64,000 nt of DNA from Lichenibacterium ramalinae. GTDB taxonomy: Bacteria > Pseudomonadota > Alphaproteobacteria > Rhizobiales > Beijerinckiaceae. Each line of letters starts with the position of its first letter. Positions within the stretch are counted from its first letter, which is position 1. The DNA lies in NCBI RefSeq assembly GCF_004137085.1, contig NZ_QYBC01000015.1:62001-126000 (forward strand), in the 5' to 3' direction. The notes under the pieces are model-generated. The model was not told the origin of the DNA. It ran no database searches and saw only the letters and a list, made by a program, of their open reading frames with translations. Below are positions 36,006-44,403 of the stretch, one piece after another. The translations under genes were made by a program, and so were the position numbers.

Positions 36006-37730
36006 ATGCATTACTTCAAAGCGCTGGCCACCGACTACGACGGCACCGTGGCGCATGACGGCGTCGTGGACGACGCGACGATCGCGGCGTTGGAGCGGCT
36101 GAAGCACGCCGGCCGCAAGCTCGTCATGGTCACGGGGCGCGAATTGCCGGACCTGCTGCGCGTCTGCCCCCGCCTCGACCTGTTCGATCGCGTGGTGGCG
36201 GAGAACGGTGCGCTGCTGTACACGCCCGCCACCAGGGAGGAACGCCCGCTCGGGCCGCCCCCGCCCGACGCCTTCGTGGCCGCCCTCCGGGCGCAGGGCA
36301 TGGCGCCGCTGTCGGTCGGCCGCGTCATCGTGGCGACCTGGGAGCCCAACGAGACGGCCGTCCTGAAGGCCATCCGCGACCTCGGCCTCGACCTGCAGAT
36401 CATCTTCAACAAGGGTGCCGTGATGGTACTGCCGAACGGCATCAACAAGGCTTCGGGCCTCGGGGCCGCCTTGGAGGACCTCGGCCTGTCGGCCCACAAC
36501 GTCGTGGCGACGGGGGACGCCGAGAACGACCTCGCCTTCATGCGCACCTGCGGCTGCGCGGTGGCGGTCGGCAACGCCCTGCCGGCCGTCAAGGAAGCCG
36601 CCGACATCGTCACGCAGGCGCCGCGCGGCGCGGGGGTCGCGGAAGCGATCGCGACCTGGCTCGACGACGAGCCGCGGCTCGTCGAGGCCGCGGTCCTGCG
36701 CCACTCGGTCGTGGTCGGCACCCGTCTCGAGGACCGCGCCGCGGTCAGGCTGCGGCCCGACCGCGGCAGCGTGCTCATCACCGGCACGTCGGGCGGCGGA
36801 AAGACGACGCTGGCGACCGCCATCCTGGAGCGCCTGGCCGCCGCGGATTTCCAGCTCTGCCTGTTCGACCCCGAGGGCGACTACGGGGCCTTCGACGCCG
36901 TGACGTTCGGGGATGCCGACACCCCTGTCTCGCCGGAAGCGGCGCTCGATGCCGTGCGCAAGCTCGGCACCAACGTCACGCTGAACCTGCTCGGGTCGAG
37001 CGTCGAGGACCGACCCGACATGCTGGCGAGCCTGTTCCCGGCGGTGCTCGACATCCGGGCCAAATACGGCAGGCCGCACTGGATCCTGGTCGACGAAGCC
37101 CACCACATGCTGCCGCGCGGACGCGATGCCGGGGACGGCATCAACCTCGACGCCCAGGTGCCGACGATCTTCATCACCGTCCACCCGGACACGCTGGCCA
37201 CCGGGGCGCTGGCCAGCATCGGCACCGTGCTGCTGATCGGCCGCGACAGCCTCGACCTCATCGCGGTGCTGAGCCGCACCCTCGACCGGCCCTGCCCGCC
37301 GCTGCCCGAGCGGGGCCCGGAGGTGGGCGAGGCCGTGTGGTGGGACTGCCGCGGCGCGGAAGCGCCCGCCCTGATCGCGGTCGGCAAGCCCAAGGGCGAC
37401 GTCAAACGCCACACCCGCAAATATGCCGAGGGGACCCTGGGGGAGGACCGCAGCTTCTTCTTCCGCGGGCCGGAGGCGGCCCTGAAGATCCGGGCCCAGA
37501 ACCTCAGCATGTTCCTGCAGGTGGGGGACGGCGTCGATCCCGATACCTACCTGTTCCACCTCCGCAACGGCGACTTCGAGCGCTGGATGCGCACGTCGAT
37601 CAAGGACGACGGCCTCGCCGACGAGGTGGCGACCGTCGCCGCCAACGACGGGCTGCCGCTCGGCGAAACCCGCGCCCTCGTGCGCTCGGCCGTCGAGACG
37701 CGCTATACGGCGCCCGCCACGGCCCCGTGA
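36006..37730 (+). CDS. HAD phosphatase fused to HerA-like P-loop ATPase
   Basis: A 574-residue two-domain protein. Residues 1-225 are a HAD hydrolase of the IIB (Cof/SPP-like) type: the D-x-D motif in ALATDYDGTVAHDG (D10, D12), MVTGRE, NKGAVMVLPNGINKASGLGA and the GDAENDLAFM motif. Residues about 240-574 are a P-loop ATPase with Walker A GTSGGGKTTLATAI (K266), FDPEGDYGAF, and Walker B WILVDEAHHMLPRG near 362, as in HerA/DUF87 proteins. It lacks membrane segments. The fusion suggests a sensor or processing role linking phosphosugar-like hydrolysis to a motor, but the task is unknown. It stands alone. Confidence 0.88.
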   Translation: MHYFKALATDYDGTVAHDGVVDDATIAALERLKHAGRKLVMVTGRELPDLLRVCPRLDLFDRVVAENGALLYTPATREERPLGPPPPDAFVAALRAQGMAPLSVGRVIVATWEPNETAVLKAIRDLGLDLQIIFNKGAVMVLPNGINKASGLGAALEDLGLSAHNVVATGDAENDLAFMRTCGCAVAVGNALPAVKEAADIVTQAPRGAGVAEAIATWLDDEPRLVEAAVLRHSVVVGTRLEDRAAVRLRPDRGSVLITGTSGGGKTTLATAILERLAAADFQLCLFDPEGDYGAFDAVTFGDADTPVSPEAALDAVRKLGTNVTLNLLGSSVEDRPDMLASLFPAVLDIRAKYGRPHWILVDEAHHMLPRGRDAGDGINLDAQVPTIFITVHPDTLATGALASIGTVLLIGRDSLDLIAVLSRTLDRPCPPLPERGPEVGEAVWWDCRGAEAPALIAVGKPKGDVKRHTRKYAEGTLGEDRSFFFRGPEAALKIRAQNLSMFLQVGDGVDPDTYLFHLRNGDFERWMRTSIKDDGLADEVATVAANDGLPLGETRALVRSAVETRYTAPATAP

Positions 37731-37941
37731 GGCCGATGCGGACGGGCCGGTGCCGCGCCCCGCATGGCGGCGCCGGATAGGGCGGCACCCGGTCCCGGCC
37801 GCCGGCGCCCCTCGCCGCACCTTGTCCCATCCCGCGCCGCGCCGCGGCTCGAAGGTGTGGCGGTCCCGTCACCCTTCGGCCGGCGAAGTGTCGTATGCGG
37901 CAGACCTCGCCCTGCGCCGCAGGGCTGCCGATCGAGGTTCC

Positions 37942-39276
37942 ATGCCAGGCCGTAGTCTCGCGTCGACGATGCTCCTCGTGGCCACAGTACTCTGTGCGCC
38001 ATGCGGCCTGGCTGCGCCGTCCCTCGCGCAGTCGCAGCCGAGCGGCCCGGGCGACGGCGCCCTTCCCTTCTTCGCCGCCGCTTCGGTGCCGCTCGACGGG
38101 GGGACGCTGTCGCTCGACACGAAGGGCATCACGGTCAAGCGCGACGACGACGCGATCAAGTTCCGCATCGGCGGCCGCGTCCAGATCGATGCCGGGTCGG
38201 CCAGCCTGTCGCCGCGCTCGCTCGGGCCCGCGCTGACGGACGATGTCGCGCTCCGGCGCTCCTATTTCGAGACCTACCTGACGCTCCACGACGCCGTGGA
38301 GGTGGCGTTCCAATACGACTTCGCCAACGCCGCGCAGCCCATCCAGGACGCGGTGCTGGCCTACCGCGGCCTGCCGCAGGTCATCGCCTCGGTCGGCAAC
38401 TTCAAGGAACCCGTCGGCCAGGACCAGCTGCGCAGCAACGACACGACGACCTTCGTCGAGCGGGCGCTGACCAACGCCTTCTATCCGGGCCGCAACTTCG
38501 GTGGCGTGGTCGCGTCCTACGGGGACCGGTGGACCGCCGCGGCCGGCGTGTTCGGCAACAACGCCAACGGCGGCATCGGCGATAACGGCATCGCCGGGGC
38601 GGCGCGCTTCACCTATGCGCCGCTGCTCGACCGCGACCAGCTGCTGCACGTCGGGGTCGGGGGATCGTACCGGGCGCTCGACCCCAACCTCACCGCCTTC
38701 ACCATCAGCAGCCGGCCGGAGGACAACGAGGCTGCGCGCCCGCTGGTCAGCACCGGCACGCTGCGCGGCGCCCGCGACGTCGGCCGCGTCGATGTCGAGG
38801 CCATCTACCAGTTCGCCTCCTACCGCATCACCGGCGAATATGCCGTCGCGGCGGTCGGGGGCGTGGCGCCGAGCGCGACGGCGGCGCAGCGCGGCGACCG
38901 GGTCTTCCAGTCCGGATACGTCGAGGCCGCCTGGGTGGTGAACGGCACGGGACGGCCGTATCGCGTCGCCCCGAAATACGGTGCGGACTTCGCCGTCCTG
39001 GGCGGGGTCGAGATCGACGACGCGCAGCGCATCTCGCGCGGCGGCTTCGGCGTCTTCGAAGTCGCGGCCCGCTACAGCGCCATCGACCTGCAGGACGGCG
39101 CCACGCTGGGCGGCCGCCAGGCCGACGTCACGGCGGGCCTCAACTGGTACCCGGACCGCAACATCCGCCTCATGGCCGACTACATCCACGCCACGGCGGA
39201 TCCGGCAGCCGCCACCCTGAAGGCCGGACGGGTGGACAGCGACGCCGTCGTGGGTCGCCTGCAGATCAAGTGGTGA
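37942..39276 (+). CDS. Outer-membrane porin, OprO/OprP-like
   Basis: A 444-residue outer-membrane barrel. A signal peptide (MPGRSLASTMLLVATVLCAP...) is followed by the OprO/P family pattern: FRIGGRVQIDAG, LRRSYFETYLTLHDAVEVAF, the FKEPVGQDQLRSNDTTTFVE segment and repeated Y-G-D-R-W-T strand motifs. The terminal aromatic in RLQIKW is the usual barrel-assembly signal. Relatives take up phosphate or polyphosphate, but anion choice cannot be read here. GAGG seven bases upstream supports ATG 37942; an earlier frame start at 37750 would bury the signal. Confidence 0.88.
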   Translation: MPGRSLASTMLLVATVLCAPCGLAAPSLAQSQPSGPGDGALPFFAAASVPLDGGTLSLDTKGITVKRDDDAIKFRIGGRVQIDAGSASLSPRSLGPALTDDVALRRSYFETYLTLHDAVEVAFQYDFANAAQPIQDAVLAYRGLPQVIASVGNFKEPVGQDQLRSNDTTTFVERALTNAFYPGRNFGGVVASYGDRWTAAAGVFGNNANGGIGDNGIAGAARFTYAPLLDRDQLLHVGVGGSYRALDPNLTAFTISSRPEDNEAARPLVSTGTLRGARDVGRVDVEAIYQFASYRITGEYAVAAVGGVAPSATAAQRGDRVFQSGYVEAAWVVNGTGRPYRVAPKYGADFAVLGGVEIDDAQRISRGGFGVFEVAARYSAIDLQDGATLGGRQADVTAGLNWYPDRNIRLMADYIHATADPAAATLKAGRVDSDAVVGRLQIKW

Positions 39277-39301
39277 CGGCCGAAGCCTGCTGCTTCGGCC
39301 G
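39277..39301 (+). terminator. Hairpin after the porin gene
   Basis: CGGCCGAAGC and GCTTCGGCCG form a perfect 10-bp stem over a CTGCT loop directly after the porin stop. It sits between convergent genes and lacks a T-run, so it may serve both directions. Confidence 0.55.
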
Positions 39302-39321
39302 CCGGCCCGGATTTCCGGGTG

Positions 39322-40068
39322 TCACTTCTTGGCGGGGGCCGCCGATGCGGCATTCGCACCGGCGGTCGGGGGCGTTCCGGATGCCGGCATGCCGGTCATC
39401 TTGGCCGCCTGGGCCGGCGTGTCGCCGAACACCACCGTGTCGGTCTGGAGAAGATCCTGGGCTGCCTTCAAGGCGAGGTTGGCCTCGTAATACTTGCTCT
39501 GGTCGAGGAGGTTCACGGCGGCGTCGACGTGGACGTCCGTCGCCTTGATGGGCATGAGCACGCGGGTGAAGCTCACGTCGATCGCCCCCTGCTTCAGCGT
39601 GTCGACGGCCTTGTCGGTGTCGCCGTTCTTGAGATGCTCGTTGGCCTCCTTGACCTTCGCGGCCTTGTCGGCCGACAGAACCATGTCGTCGGCGACCACC
39701 ATCTGGCCGTCGATGGGGATCAGGTCCGTATTGCCGGTGCCCTTGCCGTCGGCCGTGGGGGCTCCGTTGGGGAAGTCCTTCGGCGCCTGCTGGGCCACGG
39801 TCTTGAGGTCGCCCTGGGCTTCCTTGACCAGGGTCTTCGCCGCCTCCGTGTTGCCCTGGAAGATCGCGATGCGGGCGGCCGCGAGGTCGCGCTCGGCCCT
39901 GAAGCCGTCGGTCGACACCATGAGGCGCTTGTCCGTCATGGCGGACTGGGGTTGCGTCTTGGCGCCATCGCTGGCCGCAGTGGCGGCCCATGCGGACGTG
40001 CCGGCCAAAGAACAGCCGAGCATCAAAATGCCATAGAATGCCGAGCTGCTGTGTCTAGAATCGCTCAT
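39322..40068 (-). CDS. YfdX family periplasmic protein
   Basis: A 248-residue exported protein. A signal-like N-terminus (FYGILMLGCSLAGTSAWA) precedes a helical YfdX domain: GFRAERDLAAARIAIFQGNT, the central VSFTRVLMPIKATDVHVDAA motif and a YYEANLALKAAQDLLQTDTV helix. E. coli YfdX is an acid-induced periplasmic chaperone-like protein that binds other proteins. It is on its own transcript, convergent with the porin; its upstream region (40069-40270) is moderately AT-rich and probably holds its promoter. Confidence 0.85.
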   Translation of the reverse strand: MSDSRHSSSAFYGILMLGCSLAGTSAWAATAASDGAKTQPQSAMTDKRLMVSTDGFRAERDLAAARIAIFQGNTEAAKTLVKEAQGDLKTVAQQAPKDFPNGAPTADGKGTGNTDLIPIDGQMVVADDMVLSADKAAKVKEANEHLKNGDTDKAVDTLKQGAIDVSFTRVLMPIKATDVHVDAAVNLLDQSKYYEANLALKAAQDLLQTDTVVFGDTPAQAAKMTGMPASGTPPTAGANAASAAPAKK

Positions 40069-40278
40069 GACGTCTCTCCGGGGCAGTCGATCGACGTGCG
40101 TCGGCCTGCGTTGCTATAAGCCGGAGGGTGGCACCGAGTTTCGTTAAATCGGCGTGCGAACATTAAACTTAGCTCATTGACGGCGGTGGGGGCCGGTGGC
40201 CCGGGCCGCCATGACGGTGCCAGGGCCGCGTCGGTCGATGTCCCGGCGCCCCCGACGCGTTGCCGCCCGCGCCTGTCG

Positions 40279-42075
40279 TCAGGCGCCGCGGGTCAGCACG
40301 GGGCCGCAGAGCGACAGGGCCGTGTTGACGATGGCGAGATGCGTCAGCGCCTGCGGGAAGTTGCCGGTCAGGTGCCGGGCCGGCACGTTGTATTCCTCGG
40401 CGAAGAGCCCGAGGTCGTTGCCCACGGCGAGCAGGCGCTCGAACTGCGCCACGGCCTCCGCGTGACGCCCCTGAAGCGCCAGGCAATCGGCCATCCAGCA
40501 CGAACAGGCCAGGAAGGCACCCTCGTTGGGGCCGTCCACCTTGGCCTTCTTGCGCCGGATCAGCCCGCCTTCGGACAGGTCCCGCTCGATCGCCGCGATC
40601 GTCGCCGCCATGCGGGGATCGTCCGCCGGGAGGAACCCCACGATCGGCAGCAGGAGCAGGCTCGCGTCGAGGGCCTCGTCGCCGTAGGTCTGCGTGAAGG
40701 TGCCCAGCCCCTCGTTCCAGCCTTCGCGGCAGGCCGCCGCGTGCACCTGGTCCCTCAGGGTCCGCAGCCACTCCAGACGGTCCGGCGAGGCTTCGGTCGC
40801 CTGGCCGTCGCGGGCCGCCCGGTCGAAGCCGGCCCAGGCCATGGCCTTGGAATAGGTGTATTGCCGGGTTTCGGAGCGTGATTCCCACACGCCCGAGCCC
40901 GGCGTGTTCCAGACGGCCACGAGGTGGTCGACGATGCGGCGTTCCACGGCGACATGGTGGGGCGTGATGGCGATCCCGGCGCGGCGCGCGAGGTCGAGGC
41001 AGTCCAGCACCTCGCCGTAGACGTCGATCTGGTGCTGGCTCGCCGCGGAATTGCCGATCAGCACCGGGCGGGCGTCGCGGTAACCCGGCAGTTCGTCGAT
41101 GTGGTACTCGTCGAGGCGCCGGCCGCCGTCGAGCCGGTACATGATCTGCATCCGGTCCGGGGCGCCGCCCACCGCCCGCAGCAACCAGTCCCGCCAGGCC
41201 GTCGCCTCCTCGACGAAGCCGGCGTTCAGGAAGGCCCCGAGCGTGAAGGCGGCGTCCCGCAGCCAGCAGTAGCGATAGTCCCAGTTCATCTTGCCGCCGG
41301 CCACTTCCGGCAGGCTGGTGGTGGGGGCCGCCACGAGGCCGCCGGTGAGGTCGTGCACCATGGCCTTCAGCGTGATGAGCGAGCGCTTGACGGTCGCCGG
41401 CCAGCGCGTGCGGCTCTCGTCGAAGCGGGCGATCCAGCCGCGCCAATGCCGACGCGTCTCGTCGAGCGCGCGCTCGGCGTCGAGCGCGCCCCGGGCGTCG
41501 TCCCGGCCGTCCGGCACCACATCCATCAGCGAGGCGTAGGACAGGACGAAGGCGAGGCGCTGTCCTTCGCGGATCGACACCTCGGCCGTCACGGTGTCGT
41601 CCGCGATCGCGACCGCGACGGGCGACACGAGGCTGACCCGGTCGGGCCCGATGCGCGCCGTCATCCCGCCTTCCGCGCTTTCGCACCAGGGCGGCATGGT
41701 GCCGTAGGCGAAGCGCAGGCGCAGCACCATGGCGAGGTCGACCGTTCCCGACAGGCCCTCGACGATGCGCACCAACGACGACAGGTCGCCGCGCCGCAGG
41801 GGCATGAAGTCGGTGATGCGGTAGGCCCCCGTCTCGGTCTCGGCGTCGGTCTGCAGGACCAGCGTGTCTTCCTCGTAGCGGCGCGAGCGCCCGGTGACGC
41901 GGCTCTTCGGGTCGAAGGACCAGCAGCCGTGCCGGTCGTCGCCGAGCAGGGCCGCCAGGCATGCGTCGCTGTCGAAGCGCGGCCAGCACAGCCAGTCGAC
42001 CGAGCCGGCGCGGCTGACGAGCGCCGCCGTCTGCCCGTCGCCGATCAGGCCGTAGTCCTCGATGCGGGAGCTCAT
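40279..42075 (-). CDS. GH15 family glucan hydrolase
   Basis: A 598-residue glycoside hydrolase family 15 enzyme. The N-terminus (RIEDYGLIGDGQTAALVSRA, then SVDWLCWPRFDS) and the active-site regions NWDYRYCWLRDAAFTLGAFL and EAYNVPARHLTGNFPQALTH-like sequence (here EEYNVPARHLTGNFPQALTH) are typical of the bacterial trehalase/glucoamylase branch. It likely releases glucose from alpha-glucans or trehalose in the cytoplasm, as no signal peptide is present. It follows the SDR gene by 21 bases on the same strand, a pairing also seen in stress gene clusters. Confidence 0.92.
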   Translation of the reverse strand: MSSRIEDYGLIGDGQTAALVSRAGSVDWLCWPRFDSDACLAALLGDDRHGCWSFDPKSRVTGRSRRYEEDTLVLQTDAETETGAYRITDFMPLRRGDLSSLVRIVEGLSGTVDLAMVLRLRFAYGTMPPWCESAEGGMTARIGPDRVSLVSPVAVAIADDTVTAEVSIREGQRLAFVLSYASLMDVVPDGRDDARGALDAERALDETRRHWRGWIARFDESRTRWPATVKRSLITLKAMVHDLTGGLVAAPTTSLPEVAGGKMNWDYRYCWLRDAAFTLGAFLNAGFVEEATAWRDWLLRAVGGAPDRMQIMYRLDGGRRLDEYHIDELPGYRDARPVLIGNSAASQHQIDVYGEVLDCLDLARRAGIAITPHHVAVERRIVDHLVAVWNTPGSGVWESRSETRQYTYSKAMAWAGFDRAARDGQATEASPDRLEWLRTLRDQVHAAACREGWNEGLGTFTQTYGDEALDASLLLLPIVGFLPADDPRMAATIAAIERDLSEGGLIRRKKAKVDGPNEGAFLACSCWMADCLALQGRHAEAVAQFERLLAVGNDLGLFAEEYNVPARHLTGNFPQALTHLAIVNTALSLCGPVLTRGA

Positions 42076-42096
42076 CGCAGTGTCCTCGGGGCTCGG

Positions 42097-43092
42097 TCAG
42101 ATGTCGAAGCGTTTGGCGAGCCGGTGCAGCAGCACGGCGCCGCCGAGGAGTGCCAGGCCGGCGTAGATCGCGTCGCGATGCCGGTCGGTGAACATCTCGA
42201 CGGAGCGGTCGCGCGACTTGGCGTCGAAGCGGCCGTGGGCGCCGTAGTCGCCCGGCACAGCGTCCCAAAGGTTGCTCTTGTGGTCGGGCTTCAGCTTCTG
42301 GTCCGTCATCTGGGAGCTGTAGCCGTGCTTGGCGAGGTAGCGGTCGGCGAAGGCCGGCGCGATGCGGTTGGCCCAGATGGCCTTCACGGTGGGCCAGCCG
42401 ACCCAGATCTCGCGCCGGCGGCTTTCCGCCGCGAACAGGATGGCGCGGGCCGGGACCTCGGGCTGGAAGATCGGCGGCACGGGCTGGGCCCGGAACCCGA
42501 GCTTGTTGAGGGCCCAGTCGAACTGCGGCGTGTTCACCGCCGGCAGGTCGACCATGCACAGGTGGATGTCGAGCTTGTCGTGGATGAGTTCCGACCGCAG
42601 CGAATCCGTGAAGCCGCGGATGGCCGACTTGGCCCCGCAATAGACCGACTGCAGCGGCACCGACCGGTAGGACAGCGCCGAGCCGACGTTGACGATGGTG
42701 CCGCGGTTGCGCGGCGTCATGCGCTTGAGCGCCACCATCATGCCATGGACCTGGCCGAGGTAGGTGACCTGGGTGGCCCGCAGGGCTTCGGCGGCGGTGA
42801 TGTGCTTGACCGGGGCGAAGACGGTGGCGAAGGCGACGTTGACCCAGACGTCGATGGGGCCGAGTTCGGCCTCGATCCTGTCCCCGGCGGCCGCGACGGC
42901 GTCGAAGTCGGCGACGTCGGTCGGGATCGGCAGGGCCCGCACGCCGTGGCGTCGGGCCTCCTGGGCGGCGCGCTCGAGGCGGTCGGGATCGCGGGACAGC
43001 AGCGCGACATCGTAACCCGCCCGGGCGAACTGCTCGGCGGCCGCCCGCCCGACGCCCGCGCCCGCGCCCGTGATCACGGCGATTCTGGTCAT
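42097..43092 (-). CDS. SDR family oxidoreductase with C-terminal extension
   Basis: A 331-residue short-chain dehydrogenase. The Rossmann motif is IAVITGAGAGVGRAAAEQFA, the N-N-A-G position reads VNVAFA, and the catalytic S-Y-K set is in VNVGSALSYRSVPLQSVYCG followed by A-K-S. After about residue 240 a tail holds a membrane-like segment at the end (GLALLGGAVLLHRLAKRF), so the enzyme may be membrane-linked. ATG 43092 fits the family start, with AAGGA upstream. It forms a two-gene unit with the GH15 gene. Substrate unknown. Confidence 0.9.
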   Translation of the reverse strand: MTRIAVITGAGAGVGRAAAEQFARAGYDVALLSRDPDRLERAAQEARRHGVRALPIPTDVADFDAVAAAGDRIEAELGPIDVWVNVAFATVFAPVKHITAAEALRATQVTYLGQVHGMMVALKRMTPRNRGTIVNVGSALSYRSVPLQSVYCGAKSAIRGFTDSLRSELIHDKLDIHLCMVDLPAVNTPQFDWALNKLGFRAQPVPPIFQPEVPARAILFAAESRRREIWVGWPTVKAIWANRIAPAFADRYLAKHGYSSQMTDQKLKPDHKSNLWDAVPGDYGAHGRFDAKSRDRSVEMFTDRHRDAIYAGLALLGGAVLLHRLAKRFDI

Positions 43093-43336
43093 GCTGTCAT
43101 CCTTTTCCATCGTGCGACGGAGCCTCGCGGCCCGGACTTCGCCAGCCCGCACCGCGCGGCCGATCTCTGTTGTCATCGAAGCAGAACGCCGTCGTGCGCC
43201 CGTGAACAACTTCGCATCGGGGAAGTAAGTCGGCGACGGCCCGGTCTCCTGTAGATCGCGCGAAGCGTCCCGATGTTCCGCTCCGCGCCGGTTTCCGTCG
43301 AACGTCCGGCGTGGACCGGCCGGGGCCGGGCGCCCG

Positions 43337-43780
43337 CTACATCATGCGGGCGCGGAGGTTGAACAGCACCACCAGGGTCCCGCCCACCATCAGCAGCACG
43401 ATCAGGGTCGAGAAGAGGATGAGCAGGAGGTCGTCCCGCGCCTGGCCCTTGAAGTCGATGTGGAGGAAGCAGCGGAACTGCACCAGGACCTGGACGAGGC
43501 CCAGGCCGAAGACGAGCGCCAGGGCCACCGGGGGCTCGGCCCAGCGCCAATACACCAGGGCGAAGGCGAGCAGCGTCAGCGCGAGCGCGAGGCCGTAGCC
43601 GATGCCGTAGGTGAGGAGATCGCGCCGCCGGTCGGCCGCGATCTCGGCCTTCGACGGCCTCGCGGTCCGGCGCGCGGGAGGCGCGGCGGCCGGCCGGACC
43701 GAGAAGGCCGTCGCGACCCAGAGCGCCGCCGCGCCGTATCGGGCGAGGCGGCGGGGGAGTGATGGACCGGGACCGCTCAC
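43337..43780 (-). CDS. cyoD: Cytochrome bo ubiquinol oxidase subunit IV
   Basis: The small membrane subunit that stabilises CyoB. The product is 147 residues with three helices in the C-terminal 110 (IGYGLALALTLLAFALVYWR, ALVFGLGLVQVLVQFRCFLH, LLILFSTLIVLLMVGGTLVV). The FLHIDF motif is typical. The N-terminus is about 30 residues longer than usual, with an extra hydrophobic stretch. The start is GTG 43780, which overlaps the cyoC stop as GTGA. Last gene of cyoABCD. Confidence 0.88.
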   Translation of the reverse strand: MSGPGPSLPRRLARYGAAALWVATAFSVRPAAAPPARRTARPSKAEIAADRRRDLLTYGIGYGLALALTLLAFALVYWRWAEPPVALALVFGLGLVQVLVQFRCFLHIDFKGQARDDLLLILFSTLIVLLMVGGTLVVLFNLRARMM

Positions 43781-44403
43781 CGCATCACTCCCTGCAGGTA
43801 GACGACCGAGAAGATGGCGATCCAGATCACGTCGAGGAAATGCCAGAAGAGGCCGAGGCGCAGCAGGTTGATCTTCACCCGATCGTCGAGGCCGAACGCG
43901 GCGACCTGGACCAGCATGACGACGATCCAGCTGCAGCCGGCGACGACGTGCAGCCCATGGGTCGGCACGAGGGCGAAGAAGGCCGACAGGAAGCCGCTCC
44001 TGTCCGGCGTGGCCCCGTCGTGGATCATGACGGCGAAGTCGTTCGCCTCCATGCCGAGGAAGGTGAGCCCGAGCACCAGTGTCACCAGGAGCATGCCGAC
44101 GACCCAGCGCAGCTGCCCGCCGTACTTCATGGCGAAGGACGACATGCCGTAGGTGAAGCTGCTCAGCAGCAGCACCATGGTTTCCCAGAAGGCGCTGTCG
44201 ATCTTGAATTCGGCGGCCGGCCCGGGCGCGCCGGCCGTCGCGGCCAGCTGCGTGCCGTAGACGGCGAAGAGCAGCGCGAAGAGGATCGCGTCGCTCATGA
44301 GGAAGACCCAGAAGCCGAAGATCCCGGTTTCGGCCTCCTCGACGTCGATGGCCTCGAAGCCGCCGACCTTGAGGCCGACGTGGCGCAGTTGCGGGTCGGT
44401 CAC
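43777..44403 (-). CDS. cyoC: Cytochrome bo ubiquinol oxidase subunit III
   Basis: The 208-residue subunit III with five predicted membrane helices; family marks are GFWVFLMSDAILFALLFAVY, FTYGMSSFAMKYG, and LVPTHGLHVVAGCSWIVVML followed by LFWHFLDVIWIAIFSVVYLQ. It starts at GTG 44403, overlapping the stop of cyoB as GTGA, and overlaps cyoD in the same way, so the operon is translated in a chain. Confidence 0.95.
   Translation of the reverse strand: MTDPQLRHVGLKVGGFEAIDVEEAETGIFGFWVFLMSDAILFALLFAVYGTQLAATAGAPGPAAEFKIDSAFWETMVLLLSSFTYGMSSFAMKYGGQLRWVVGMLLVTLVLGLTFLGMEANDFAVMIHDGATPDRSGFLSAFFALVPTHGLHVVAGCSWIVVMLVQVAAFGLDDRVKINLLRLGLFWHFLDVIWIAIFSVVYLQGVMR

Noticed and set aside
35169-37820. An 883-codon minus-strand frame opposite the HAD-ATPase gene.
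   Set aside because: Low-complexity antisense composition; the plus-strand protein has clear catalytic motifs.
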